Source: JAJTHC01 sp044358835
Lineage (GTDB): Bacteria; Cyanobacteriota; Vampirovibrionia; Vampirovibrionales; JAJTHC01
Assembly: GCA_044358835.1 (NCBI GenBank)
Contig: JBIKNF010000001.1
Location: forward strand, 186,001-250,000
DNA length: 64,000 bases
Direction: 5' to 3'
Below are positions 1 to 10,300 of this stretch, piece by piece. Every line of letters starts with the position of its first letter. Position 1 is the first letter of the stretch. The notes beneath the pieces were generated by a model. The model made no database searches. It had not been told where the DNA came from and saw only the letters and a list, made by a program, of their open reading frames with translations. Both the position numbers and the translations under genes were made by a program.

Positions 1-65
1 CGATGGCACTCCCCCACGAATTAAGAATTTAACGATGAAAAGAGATTGAATAAGGAAGCGTCTTC

Positions 66-518
66 ATGATGAGTCAGCCTTTTGAACGTGGCACCGTGCC
101 TAATTTGCGTCGCCGCGTGAGTTTAGAACTTTCATACACCCATTCCGTCAATTATGAAGACCCCATTATTGATGAACAAGAGGCCCAAGGCTCCTTGTTT
201 CAGGTCGACAAAGACACCTACATTATTGCGTTTGATTCAGAACTCAACGGCAAACGCCAAACCAACACGCTCAAGTTACATGATGGTGTGATGTCTTGGG
301 TGATTATTGGGGAAGCGCACACGAGACAAACCTTTAAGCAAGGCGAATGGTATGCCAATCAATTTTTTGTGGATGGCGCTTGCTTTACCTGTCGCAACCG
401 TACCCGTCGTTTAGACTATCACTTCAATGAAGAGGGCGGGTTTATTGATATTTTTTATGAATTGTATTCTGGCGAAACGCATTTGGGTTATTATAGTTTA
501 GAAGTGTATATTCATTAG
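66..518 (+). CDS. DUF1934 (YwiB-like) beta-barrel protein
   Basis: A 150-residue protein that reads like the DUF1934/YwiB family of small calycin-type barrels. It has alternating beta-strand patterns throughout, a central G-L-F-x-V-D-K-D-T-Y strand, a Phe-x-x-Gly-x-W turn, and a C-terminal F-I-D-I-F-Y-E-L strand followed by a Gly-Tyr-Tyr-Ser strand. No signal peptide or membrane segment is visible, so it should be cytoplasmic. The family has no firmly known reaction. In Bacillus the homologue neighbours argS; here argS lies 44 kb away. An AAGGAAG ribosome binding site stands about 8 bases before the start; the second ATG, three bases on, is equally possible. The family call rests on the strand pattern and length only. 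Confidence 0.6.
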   Translation: MMSQPFERGTVPNLRRRVSLELSYTHSVNYEDPIIDEQEAQGSLFQVDKDTYIIAFDSELNGKRQTNTLKLHDGVMSWVIIGEAHTRQTFKQGEWYANQFFVDGACFTCRNRTRRLDYHFNEEGGFIDIFYELYSGETHLGYYSLEVYIH

Positions 519-565
519 GCGTGTGGCGCATTTAAAGTTCCTTTTTCGGTTTTATGCTAAAAGGA

Positions 566-593
566 TTACAAATTACGTGTGATTGTGTATAAT
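566..593 (+). promoter_or_regulatory. Sigma70-type promoter upstream of the 658-2112 gene
   Basis: TTACAA (566-571) and TATAAT (588-593) are 16 bases apart, with a TG just before the -10 box. This would start a transcript about 60 bases before the ATG at 658. Confidence 0.6.
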
Positions 594-657
594 AAGTCCA
601 TGTTCGGAATGATTTTGATAAGCACTCTCCCTTAATATTTCTTGAAAGCATATTTCA

Positions 658-2112
658 ATGTCGTCTGGTTTTTGGAACACTGCCGTTTCTGATTTTTCTG
701 CATCGCCCAAAGGGGTGGCGTCGTTACACGCTGTCGCCTCGTTAAAAAATGCACAGGTGGCTTCAGCAAAGCCTGCTTTTTCTGCCGTGAAACCGACGTT
801 CAACTCCCCCGCCTTCAGTCAAGCGCCTCTTACAGATGACGGCTCAAGCCTTCCCACCACAGCGAACACCCCGCCTACAGAAGCCGACTACGCCCCCAGT
901 CAAGCAACAAGCTTTACCCCTGAAGAAGCCAAGCGCTTAAACGTATTGGTGCAAACCGATGCTTTGCTAGACAATCCTAAATTTGAACCGGCGCATGCCA
1001 GCTTGATTGGTTTAAAAGAAGGGGCGAAAATCGGGGCATTGATCGGCTTGCCCTTGTCTTTCGCCATGACGATGATTCGTAAGGATCAAACCCGAAACCC
1101 GAATTCCCTATTTAAGGGCGTTTCTAATAATTTTCTAAAGATTTTTGGCTTTAAATCCTTTGAACGTCTCACGCATGATGGGCATGATATGATAAACCTA
1201 CCTTTAAAACGTATGGCGAAAGTGGCTTACGGCACGGGGCTTTCCGCCTTGATTGGGGGGCTGTTTTTTGGGCCTGCAGTAGCGTTTTTAATTGTTTCTA
1301 ATGCACGCAGTAAGTTGCAAAACATTAAACGTTCCATTAAAGAAGACTATGCAGGCTATGAACCGGATTTTATCGACAAGCACTTTAGCCATATTGACAA
1401 GGTGGAAGACCCACAAAGTGAGTATAATAAAGTCCGCCAAGAACTCACCAATAAACGAGACGCCGCCGCCAATGGCTTCCATACCGCGGTGTTTGTTAAA
1501 GTACTGACGCTGGGGTCTAAAGTCGCGGCCGCGGGGATTTTGGGGGGACTTTTTGAAGTGGTTCGCCATAGTTGGGGCTATTGGGACAAGGTCCTCGATC
1601 GCCCCAAAAATAGGGGACGTAATTATGCCACTGAAGAAGGCAGTCAAGCACTTGAACTGAATAACTATGCCCGTGTGAAAAAAGATTTATTGTATGGCTG
1701 GCATACGCAAGGGCATGAACACCGCAAAGAATTAGGACTTTATTATCAGCACAACAGTGAGTCTCGTCAAGAAATGGCCGAACTCCAAAAATCGGCAGAT
1801 ACCTTGGTTGAAAGCCTGAAAAAAACCAGCGTTAAAAATTGGGCAGACTATGTAAAAGTGCGTTTAAAACATTCGCCCGTGACCCACTTATTGAAAGAAA
1901 CGGGGATTCATTTAATTAACCCACTTATGCTGGGGAATTTCTTAATCACCCCCGCTGTTGTCGCGCTTAGTATGATTCCCTTCTTTGTTAATAGAGTGGG
2001 GGTTGAACCTTACCATGCCAATAACCCTGAAGGCATTCGTTGGAAGAAGCTTTTAAGCGGGATTCGCTTAAGCCAACGCAAGGAAGCAAAACCTACGGTG
2101 CCGCGGGGTTAA
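658..2112 (+). CDS. Multi-pass membrane protein of unknown function
   Basis: A 484-residue protein I do not recognise. The first ~100 residues are low-complexity (Ser, Ala, Pro, Phe, Thr) with recurring S-x-F and P-x-F pieces such as KPAFSAVKPTFNSPAF, so probably disordered. After that come four Gly/Ala-rich hydrophobic segments (near residues 120-140, 180-205, 275-295 and 415-440) separated by charged stretches. A helical charged block lies around residues 350-400. There is no cleavable signal peptide. The binding site before the ATG is weak (GAAAG). The last 20 bases overlap the end of the convergent recombinase gene. The Phe/Pro tail resembles N-termini of several other proteins in this window. 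It may be specific to this lineage. Confidence 0.7.
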   Translation: MSSGFWNTAVSDFSASPKGVASLHAVASLKNAQVASAKPAFSAVKPTFNSPAFSQAPLTDDGSSLPTTANTPPTEADYAPSQATSFTPEEAKRLNVLVQTDALLDNPKFEPAHASLIGLKEGAKIGALIGLPLSFAMTMIRKDQTRNPNSLFKGVSNNFLKIFGFKSFERLTHDGHDMINLPLKRMAKVAYGTGLSALIGGLFFGPAVAFLIVSNARSKLQNIKRSIKEDYAGYEPDFIDKHFSHIDKVEDPQSEYNKVRQELTNKRDAAANGFHTAVFVKVLTLGSKVAAAGILGGLFEVVRHSWGYWDKVLDRPKNRGRNYATEEGSQALELNNYARVKKDLLYGWHTQGHEHRKELGLYYQHNSESRQEMAELQKSADTLVESLKKTSVKNWADYVKVRLKHSPVTHLLKETGIHLINPLMLGNFLITPAVVALSMIPFFVNRVGVEPYHANNPEGIRWKKLLSGIRLSQRKEAKPTVPRG

Positions 2113-3028
2113 ATAAGTTGTGATGCGCTTGGCGAATATGTTGACGAGACACGTGCGTGTAAATCTGTGTGGTTGAAATATCCGCATGGCCCAAGAGTTC
2201 TTGCACCACGCGTAAATCTGCTCCGTTTTCCAGCAAATGCGTGGCAAAACTATGCCGAAACGTGTGCGGAGAAAACGCCTTGCCAATTAACGCCCCCCAT
2301 TGTTGCGTCCAATTATAAATCTCTTTCCTTAAATACGGACGCGCTTTCCCATTTGGCGGATGCGCATTCCACAAGACGTACCCTTGCGTGGCTTCTGCGG
2401 ACTTGATCATCAAGGCGCGCTCTAGTATTTCTAAACTAGCGGGAGCCAGAGGAACCAAGCGTTCCTTATGGCCTTTGCCCATACACCTTAAAAAGCCTGC
2501 TCGGCGTTCGACCTGTTTCCATTGTAAACTAATCAATTCACTTACGCGTAAACCACAGGCATACAGCAGTTCTAAGGCCAAGCATTCATCCGAATCGTGG
2601 ATTTGGGCGTAGAGTTTTTGAATGTCGGATGCTTTTAAGACGGTGGGCAGTGTGTGGATCTGCTTGGGTAGTTCGAGCCATTCAAAAATGTTGACTTCAA
2701 GCTGGCCTTTGGTCATAAGCCATAAGAAGAAGCCTCGCACACTGGAGGTTTTACGCATCATGGTGCGGCTTTTACGACCCTGTTTCCGCAAGTGAGACAA
2801 GTAAACGTTCACGTGTTTACGTTTCATGAAACTTAGAGCCAAGGGGGCGTCTTCTTCATGGAACAAAGGCGTTTGCGCAAGCGTGTACAAATCGCTTTCA
2901 CTCAAAATGTTTAAAAATTCTTGGATGTCTCTTTCGTAGGCTTCTAGCGTATGCTTGGAATACTGGCGTTCTTCACGCAAGTGTTCTAAGTAGTCGGCGA
3001 GGGCTTGAAAGCAACGGGCATAGGACAT
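2093..3028 (-). CDS. xerC: Tyrosine recombinase XerC/XerD family
   Basis: Site-specific tyrosine recombinase that would resolve chromosome dimers at dif. At 311 residues it has the normal Xer length. The SAM-like core-binding domain spans about residues 1-110 and the catalytic domain 125-311. The full catalytic set is visible: Arg161 (CGLRVSEL), Lys185 or Lys188 on the beta hairpin, His255 and Arg258 (HTFRHSFATH), His281 (LLGHADISTT) and the nucleophile Tyr290. I chose the ATG at 3028 because a GAAGGAAA site lies just before it; a longer reading from 3094 lacks one. XerC and XerD cannot be told apart from one copy; no transposon or integron context is visible. Confidence 0.9.
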   Translation of the reverse strand: MSYARCFQALADYLEHLREERQYSKHTLEAYERDIQEFLNILSESDLYTLAQTPLFHEEDAPLALSFMKRKHVNVYLSHLRKQGRKSRTMMRKTSSVRGFFLWLMTKGQLEVNIFEWLELPKQIHTLPTVLKASDIQKLYAQIHDSDECLALELLYACGLRVSELISLQWKQVERRAGFLRCMGKGHKERLVPLAPASLEILERALMIKSAEATQGYVLWNAHPPNGKARPYLRKEIYNWTQQWGALIGKAFSPHTFRHSFATHLLENGADLRVVQELLGHADISTTQIYTHVSRQHIRQAHHNLFNPAAP

Positions 3029-3114
3029 GGGGGTATTTCCTTCTATAGAAGCATTATACCCCATATCTAAAATCGGGATACCGCAAGACGGCATCCCGAT
3101 TCAATCGCTTCAGC

Positions 3115-6100
3115 CTAGAGCCGGTAACTGGCCGGCTTTTGGTAGGTGTACACAAAGTTGCGTGTATTCCCAGCCATATTGTTGATTTGACAAATCACAT
3201 GCAATAAGCCTCGTTGATCGTCAATGCGTAAACCACAGTCACGTCCTCCATACCAATGGGCCGTGTGATTAAAGGCGTTGTCCACCGCCCAATCTTCCAT
3301 GGGGAGTAAGATGTTTTCTACCTCAACACGAGCCGTGTTGGTCGTATTTGGTCTAATAGCAGCCACGAGCATACCCATTCTGCCAATACCCGCTTTAACC
3401 TTGATACTTGGAAAACTTCCATTACCCGAAGAATAAAATGGTATACCACTGGCAGTCTCGAAACGAAGCACATAGAGTGTACCTGTTTTACTGGAATGTG
3501 CCAAGGCTGCGTTGTAAGAGAAATCGCCTGCGTACCAATTGGTTGCCGTAGTTGCCCCTACCATATTTCGATCGTCAACACGATACACACGATTATTCAC
3601 TGAAATAAAGGCTTCTTTGGCATCGGGGGATTGATTCACCGTCATATCGAATCGAGTACTGGAACTGGTAAGTACTGCTGGTGTAATGCCGGGAAAGCTA
3701 CTAGGCAAAGTCAATTCACTCATGCGATAGCAGAAGGAAGAATTATTTCTTGACCCTTCCTTGAGACGAGCATCACATTTAAAGCGAACCAATCGAGTGG
3801 GTTTGGTGACCCCGTTTCGAGTAGAAGCTCTAAGCAATACGTAAGCGCTACTGTTGTCTTCGGCAATGCTAACGGCGTCTTGCACAAACTCAAGGCCCAG
3901 GTTTTCTAGTCGAAGATGCCGTAAGGATTCGGCTTGTCGGGTTGAGAAGTTCCCGTTTCGAGCCACCGCATTATTCTGCAGCCCACCACCAAACTTCCAC
4001 AGTACCACGTTTCCAGCCGCATTCGTCACCATCAGTTCCATGCGATTAGCGTTAATGGCGATAATATCTTTTTCTTTAGCGGCTTGCATAAAAGTAGCCG
4101 GAACGCTAGGGCGTGCGGAATCTAGCCCCGCTGTAAAAGAAGTTGTTCCGCCCGTAAAAACGCCCAAGCGATAGTTCGTACCGTCCCAATAGGTAAAGAC
4201 GACTTTGTCTTTATCCTGTACAGGCATCATCCAAGGATCTTGCCCATTCATATCTCTAAAGAAATATTGAATGTTTTGATAAGGATCCGTTACACCTGTC
4301 CGCGTGTTTCGTTGAATCATGACCCCTTTTCTGATGCCGGGTTCACCAGACTGCCAAGGAAAATTACGTTGTTTTTTACAATCATTGTCCCCCGCAGTAG
4401 GTTGAAAATCCGTTGAAGTCCCGGCATAAACGGCACTGTAGGCCCGCACCGTTTCATTGGTGGTCATTACTTGAGAACCGTTAATCCCCATATCATGAAA
4501 ACAATGCCCCGTTGTGGGGTAAACCACTCTATACGTAGTACCAAATAAAATTCGTGAAATCAGACCCCCAAACGTAAAGTTGGGGAACGCCCCAGCCGTC
4601 ACATTCATCGTCATGGTTGAACTAGATCTCTCAACTACACCAGCATTTAGTACAGAAGTAAAGCTTCCAAAGTAGGGATCATCATTATTCAATGAATTGA
4701 CCCATAATGCCCCTTGACTATTCCCCCACCAGGGCGTAAAGGAATTGGATATTCCTGTATAGAAATTGTGGGGGAACCACTGTCTCATTTGCCGAGGTTG
4801 ATGAGAATCTCTTGGATTAAAGGGTGGATCAATCGCGGGTATTATACTACTTCCCGCTAGTGGAACAACCCTGTCCAAAGCGGTTCTTGCGGGATTTGTA
4901 ATAAATAAAGGACGTGCATAAACACCCTCACTCACACTTCGTCTTGACAAAAACCCCGCCGTTCTTAAAGTATTATTTACGACAAGACGATTAGGGCTAA
5001 ATGGGCTTGTCGTCAAAACTTCCTGTAGGATTCCACTGTCTGTTAAATCGTCTGGGGTTATAGACGTTGCTGGGGGGGTATTTATTTCGCTAGTGGTCAA
5101 GCCTCTTGAAGTGATCGAAACATTTGTACCGTCTCGATTGGCTTTTAAGTACACCATCCCCATTCGATTGTTATTAGTATTCAAGGCCGCTAAGAACAGA
5201 TCGCCCGACACACTAGCCCCTTCCCCATGGGTGATGCCCCAACTATTGAGGTAATCAAAAGTATCCGCCCCAGTAATGGTGTTGAGGGCTTGATTGAAAA
5301 CGGTTGCCATGGTGTTGGTATTAATACCCACAATTTGCGTGCTACCAGTTGTGCCAGTCTCCCCGTTGTCTTGCAAGGCCCATAGCGTGCCGTTTTGATG
5401 ATCGGGGATTAGGGTATAAGCCATCGCATTTAAATTGATGTCTCTAGAATCCACCAAAAAGACGCCCAAAGTGGGCTGGTAGGGATCCCACCCCAAGAGG
5501 TGCATTTTATCGAGGCCGATTCCAGCATCCGCTTTATTATAAGGGTTGGTGGCCGCGCCCTTAACGCTAGAAGTCCAAAAGACTTTTCCCGTAAACTCGT
5601 CAATCACTAAGGGGTAGTCCTCAGTGGCGAAATTGGTATTGGGTCTGCCTGAAGGACGCACATTGGAAGTCACCAAAGTGAGTTCATTTTTAACCGCATT
5701 GTAAAAATACAGGTTAATCGCCCCCGCTCTTTGAGCCACAAAGGCATAGTTGCCTCTGATTTGATCCGTCACCACACGTAAAATAGTCCCCCCAGTCAGT
5801 ACGGTTTGTGGTGCGGCAAGAGCAACGCTTGCCATTTGTGACGCCGTAGGAAGGACCAAACTGGTATTGTTTTTTTTATTTAAAGACGCTGAAAGTGCAT
5901 TGATTTGATCTTGATTGCCCACGCCATAAAAATCCGTTAAAGACGTCACACTCACAGAAGAAGCGGTGTTGAAATCTCCTGAGCCTTGAGACGTGTATTT
6001 TGTTCCCAGCATAAAGCGTCTATTGCCGGTTAGTATACGCCCTTCATTTTGGTTGATGCCCGGTGCTGTGATTTGAACCCCTTGCATTTCAAGGGTAATA

Positions 6101-6693
6101 GAAGTGAGCCTCGACAAAAAATCAGTGGTGAGTTCATTCCGATCGTTCGAACACGTGCCGTTGCTGTTGCAGTAGTTAAATTGAGGACGAGCTTGCCCTG
6201 CTGGCGGGAGAATCTCCACTTGATCCGATGCTAGCGTCCCATAAGGCGAAGACACTTCATTACCTGTAGCGATGCCGTTGTCTAATAATTTTTGAAGAAA
6301 CCATCTCCCTCCCGTGGTCACTGCAGCGGCCCCCCCCCCCACGGTAGTTCCCCCCACATTAACGAGCCGGTAACCCACTTTTTCCGTCAGGCCACGATTG
6401 GCATTGTAATACGTGATTTGAAACTCTCGACTGGGATCCCACGTCATGAAGTTGTCTGGGCGAACCATGTTTGAACTAGAATCAAAGACCACGCCCACTT
6501 GGTTAAACATTTCGCTTAATTGAAAGTTAGATTTGCTCTGTGAAGCTGAATCCACTAAGCCTCTGGAAATAATCGTCGTAGAAGTCAATAAAAGAGGCAA
6601 AATCACTACGCCAACGACACTGAGAGACACCACCAATTCTATTAAAGTAAACCCTGTTTTTTTGTGACGACACAAAACGTTGTTTGAAAACAT
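3115..6693 (-). CDS. Giant type IV pilin-like protein (prepilin leader, 1192 aa)
   Basis: The N-terminus has a class-III prepilin leader: a basic start, then GFTLIELVVSLSVVGVVILP, where the prepilin peptidase would cut after Gly and methylate Phe. Glu at mature position 5 is present. The rest, over 1100 residues, is a large Thr/Asn/Gly-rich exported domain. Repeated short motifs (for example LYVLRF, TLWALQDN, KVFWTSS) suggest beta-propeller-like blades. Ordinary pilins are 120-200 residues, so this is more likely a minor pilin or tip adhesin. A GGAGGTAA binding site stands 7 bases before the ATG. An 11-base G tract (in this strand) falls near residue 118, where a one-base change would truncate the protein. 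No pilus assembly genes are in the window. Confidence 0.85.
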   Translation of the reverse strand: MFSNNVLCRHKKTGFTLIELVVSLSVVGVVILPLLLTSTTIISRGLVDSASQSKSNFQLSEMFNQVGVVFDSSSNMVRPDNFMTWDPSREFQITYYNANRGLTEKVGYRLVNVGGTTVGGGAAAVTTGGRWFLQKLLDNGIATGNEVSSPYGTLASDQVEILPPAGQARPQFNYCNSNGTCSNDRNELTTDFLSRLTSITLEMQGVQITAPGINQNEGRILTGNRRFMLGTKYTSQGSGDFNTASSVSVTSLTDFYGVGNQDQINALSASLNKKNNTSLVLPTASQMASVALAAPQTVLTGGTILRVVTDQIRGNYAFVAQRAGAINLYFYNAVKNELTLVTSNVRPSGRPNTNFATEDYPLVIDEFTGKVFWTSSVKGAATNPYNKADAGIGLDKMHLLGWDPYQPTLGVFLVDSRDINLNAMAYTLIPDHQNGTLWALQDNGETGTTGSTQIVGINTNTMATVFNQALNTITGADTFDYLNSWGITHGEGASVSGDLFLAALNTNNNRMGMVYLKANRDGTNVSITSRGLTTSEINTPPATSITPDDLTDSGILQEVLTTSPFSPNRLVVNNTLRTAGFLSRRSVSEGVYARPLFITNPARTALDRVVPLAGSSIIPAIDPPFNPRDSHQPRQMRQWFPHNFYTGISNSFTPWWGNSQGALWVNSLNNDDPYFGSFTSVLNAGVVERSSSTMTMNVTAGAFPNFTFGGLISRILFGTTYRVVYPTTGHCFHDMGINGSQVMTTNETVRAYSAVYAGTSTDFQPTAGDNDCKKQRNFPWQSGEPGIRKGVMIQRNTRTGVTDPYQNIQYFFRDMNGQDPWMMPVQDKDKVVFTYWDGTNYRLGVFTGGTTSFTAGLDSARPSVPATFMQAAKEKDIIAINANRMELMVTNAAGNVVLWKFGGGLQNNAVARNGNFSTRQAESLRHLRLENLGLEFVQDAVSIAEDNSSAYVLLRASTRNGVTKPTRLVRFKCDARLKEGSRNNSSFCYRMSELTLPSSFPGITPAVLTSSSTRFDMTVNQSPDAKEAFISVNNRVYRVDDRNMVGATTATNWYAGDFSYNAALAHSSKTGTLYVLRFETASGIPFYSSGNGSFPSIKVKAGIGRMGMLVAAIRPNTTNTARVEVENILLPMEDWAVDNAFNHTAHWYGGRDCGLRIDDQRGLLHVICQINNMAGNTRNFVYTYQKPASYRL
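6330..6340 (-). repeat. 11-base homopolymer (G in coding strand) inside the pilin-like gene
   Basis: Eleven consecutive C on the plus strand, read as Val-Gly-Gly-Gly-Ala codons in the minus-strand gene. Tracts of this length are prone to slippage. Confidence 0.95.
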
Positions 6694-6828
6694 AGACCCA
6701 TTACCTCCGCATTAGATAACAATACTTTGGAAAGGTATCGTCCCATTCCTAAAAAACTTTAGAGAAAGGGTTTACATTTTTTACAATTAATACATATGAT
6801 TTAAGAGGGACTGAATAAATCAACCCAG

Positions 6829-7257
6829 CTAGCCACATTTTTTAGAAGCTCTGTATTTGGAAATGGCGGCATCTACGGTGCTTTGTAAATTGGCGGAAGA
6901 CACCCGTCCTAGCGGGAGTGCTTCAATCGTTTTTTTATTGCCCCCATATAAGAAAAAAGCGGGTACCGCATTGACTTGAAAAGCTTTGGCCAGTTCCATA
7001 TTATTACCTTCATAAATGTTGATGCGTTTAACTGTTAATCCTTTGGATTTTAAAGCGCTTTCCGTTTGATCCACAAAGGGCGCTATTTTACGGCAAGCAT
7101 TACACTGTTGCCAGTAAAACTCTAATAAAATCGTGTCGCATAACGATGCATCTGGATAGGGGACGGGCAATTTTTGCTGAGCATAACTAGGCATAATCAC
7201 AAAAGCCAACGCAATAACCGCGAAGAACCCTAGGGTGACAGATAAACATTTAAACAT
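6829..7257 (-). CDS. Exported thioredoxin-fold protein
   Basis: A 142-residue thioredoxin-like protein that would act on thiols outside the cytoplasm. Residues 1-26 are a signal peptide (MFK, a hydrophobic run, then SYA-QQ). The active site is Cys52-Asn-Ala-Cys55 in a YWQQCNACRK context, and the cis-proline loop is AVPAFFLYGG. The CNAC dipeptide is unlike CGPC of cytoplasmic thioredoxin, so the redox potential may differ. I chose the ATG at 7257, which has an AAAAAGGAAA site before it; an upstream ATG would add eight residues and spoil the signal peptide. It lies between carB and the pilin-like gene, all on the minus strand, with 135 bases between its stop and the pilin-like start codon. A role in folding exported disulphide proteins is inference. 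Confidence 0.8.
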   Translation of the reverse strand: MFKCLSVTLGFFAVIALAFVIMPSYAQQKLPVPYPDASLCDTILLEFYWQQCNACRKIAPFVDQTESALKSKGLTVKRINIYEGNNMELAKAFQVNAVPAFFLYGGNKKTIEALPLGRVSSANLQSTVDAAISKYRASKKCG

Positions 7258-7317
7258 ACGGTTTCCTTTTTCAATTGCCAATACCTCCTATGACTCATTA
7301 TACAAAGATTGTTTCCA

Positions 7318-10300
7318 TTAAGCAAACAACGTTTGCAAGGAACGCACCTTGTAAGACTGTGTTTTAAGGGCTTCAATGGCTTCAGCCATGGCCATGGCAC
7401 CAGTCAGCGTCGTGGTCATCGGCGTGTTGTGAATGACGGCTGATTTACGAATGTAGCTATCATCTAACAAGCCTTCATCGCCTGAAGGCGTGTTAATAAC
7501 GAGTTGAATATCGCCCGATTCAATGAGCGTCTGTGCATTGGGGGAACCCTCGTGTCGTTTTTGTATGGGCACACACGCGATGCCTTGTTCACTTAAAAAT
7601 TGAGCGGTGCCTTGGGTGGAAATCAACTGAAAGCCAATGGATTGAAAACGTCGTGCGACATCAATGGCATAGGGTTTGTCATGATTATTCACGCTTAAGA
7701 AGATTTTCCCGCTCAACGGCAACTGAATACCAGCCCCTTGTAAGGCTTTGGCATACGCCAGCGCAAAGTTATCATCCACCCCCATCACTTCACCTGTAGA
7801 TCGCATTTCTGGGCCTAGCATGGGGTCACTTTCACGAAACTTAATAAACGGAAAAACGGGTGCTTTTACCGCAATGTGCGTGGGTAAAGACGCCGGCAAT
7901 GAATCCGCCAGAACATCGGCAAGCCTTTCACCAAGCATCACACGCACCGCCATTTGAATCACGGGCACCCCCGTACATTTGGCCACAAACGGCACGGTTC
8001 GGCTGGCACGCGGGTTCACTTCTATAATGTACAATTCATTATTCTGTAGCGCAAACTGAATGTTCAAAAGCCCCTTCACCTTTAAGGCCTTAGCTAAATC
8101 AGCGGTGGCGGCTTCAATGTGTGCTTTCATTTCTGCACTAATGTGCTGAGTAGGCCACACGCAGGCACTGTCTCCGCTATGGATGCCCGCTTGTTCAATA
8201 TGTTCTAAAATAGCGGCCACATAGCAGTCTTGACCATCTGAAAGCGCATCGACATCTAACTCTCGTGCATTTTCTAAAAAGCGGTCAATCAACACGGGTG
8301 AATCAGGCTCTACGGCTAAAATCTCTTCCAAGTACTGAAGCAGGCGGGCTTCGGTGTACACAATGCGCATGGCTCTTCCCCCTAACACGTAACTGGGGCG
8401 AATCATCAAGGGGTAACCTATTTGCCGAGCCACCGCAACGGCTTCGGCTTCGTTACGCGCAATGCCACTTTCTGGGGCTTTAAGGTTTAAGTCGTTTAAG
8501 ATGGCACGAAACTTTTCACGATCTTCCGCTTCATCAATGGCTTCAACACTGGTGCCAAGCGGTTTAAAGTAAGGGTCTTCCTTTAACGCACGCGCGAGCT
8601 TTAAGGGGGTTTGTCCTCCTAGTTGAGCAATCACGCCCATGGGCTGTTCTTGACGCAACACATTATGCACGTCTTCTGCGGTGAGCGGTTCAAAATACAG
8701 TCGATCAGACATATCATAATCCGTTGAAACGGTTTCAGGGTTTGAATTAACCATAATCGGTTCATAGCCCAACGTTCGCAACGCCATGGCGGCATGCACA
8801 CAGCAGTAATCAAACTCAATGCCTTGGCCAATGCGATTTGGGCCGCCCCCTAAAATAACCACCCGTTTATTGTCAGGATCCAGCTGAAGCCCTTGAGGCG
8901 CTTCGTTTTCTCCAGCGTCATAGGTGGAATAAAAATACGGGGTTTGGGCTTCAAACTCACCGGCGCAGGTGTCGACTGATTTATAAATGGCGAAAATGCC
9001 TTTGGCTTCTCGGCTGTGGCGAATGTGATGTTCAGGTTGCCCAAAGTGTTGAGCCAGTGCTTCATCACTTAGGCCATCTTGCTTATAGCGACGCAACTCG
9101 CTGGGGGGGATTTCTTCCACAGAAGCATGGGAGGTCATGGCCAATTCATCTTGTAAAAGTTCTTCGATGTTTGCTAAAAACCACGGATCAATTTTCGTCC
9201 ACGCCTGGATGTTGTTCATCGGCACGCCTTGACGAAACGCCTGTAAAAGCCAGTACACGCGATCCGCGGTGGCGGTTTTAAGCTGTTTTTCAAGTTCGTG
9301 TTTCGACACAAAGCCTTGACTTAAATCGCCTTGACTTAAATTAAAATGCAAGGGCTTGATTTCAAGGGATCGCAACGCTTTTTTAAAAGATTCTTTAAAC
9401 GTCCGGCCCATGGCCATGACTTCGCCCACGCTTTTCATTTGCGGGGAAAGTTGGTTGCCCCCTTCAGGGAACTTGTCAAAACTAAAGCGAGGGATTTTGG
9501 TGACGACATAATCAATCGCGGGTTCAAAGCTTGCGGGGGTGGATTGGGTAATATCATTGCGGATTTCATCTAAGGAATAGCCCACCGCAAGGCGTGCGGA
9601 TATTTTGGCAATCGGTACACCCGTGGCTTTTGAAACCAAGGCCGAACTGCGCGAAACCCGCGGGTTCATTTCAATAATCACCACACGGCCTGTGCTTGGG
9701 TGAATCGCAAACTGAATGTTACACCCCCCCGCTTCAACCCCCACGGCTCGAATAATTTGCATGGACGCATTTCGTAAGTGCTGATATTCTTTGTCTGTTA
9801 AGGTCTGTGCAGGCGCCACTGTAATGCTATCACCCGTATGCACCCCCATCGGGTCTACATTTTCCACCGAACACACAATCACCACATTGTCTGCTTTGTC
9901 TCGCATGACTTCAAACTCGTATTCTTTCCAGCCCAAGGCGGATTCTTCCAACAAGACTTGGTTAATGGGAGACAAATGCAAGCCATATTCGACTTTGGCT
10001 TCAAACTCTTGGGGGGTATACACCACGCTTCCCCCGCTGCCGCCTAGGGTAAAGGCAGGACGCACAATCATGGGGAATCCCAAGTCTTTGGCGGCCGTGT
10101 GTGCTTCGCCAAGGCTGGTGACGGTATGGCTTTTAAAGGAGTTTAGCCCGATTTGCGTCATAAGTTGTTTAAAGCGTTCACGATCTTCTGCCACATCAAT
10201 GGCATTGAAATTTGCGCCAATGAGTTCCACCTGATATTTTTCCAAGACGCCGTTGTGATGTAAGTCGTACGCAAGATTCAGGGCCGTCTGCCCCCCCATG

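Noticed and set aside
573..803. Minus-strand frame across the promoter of the 658 gene
   Set aside because: It is antisense to a clear promoter and the start of the gene; no support on its own strand.
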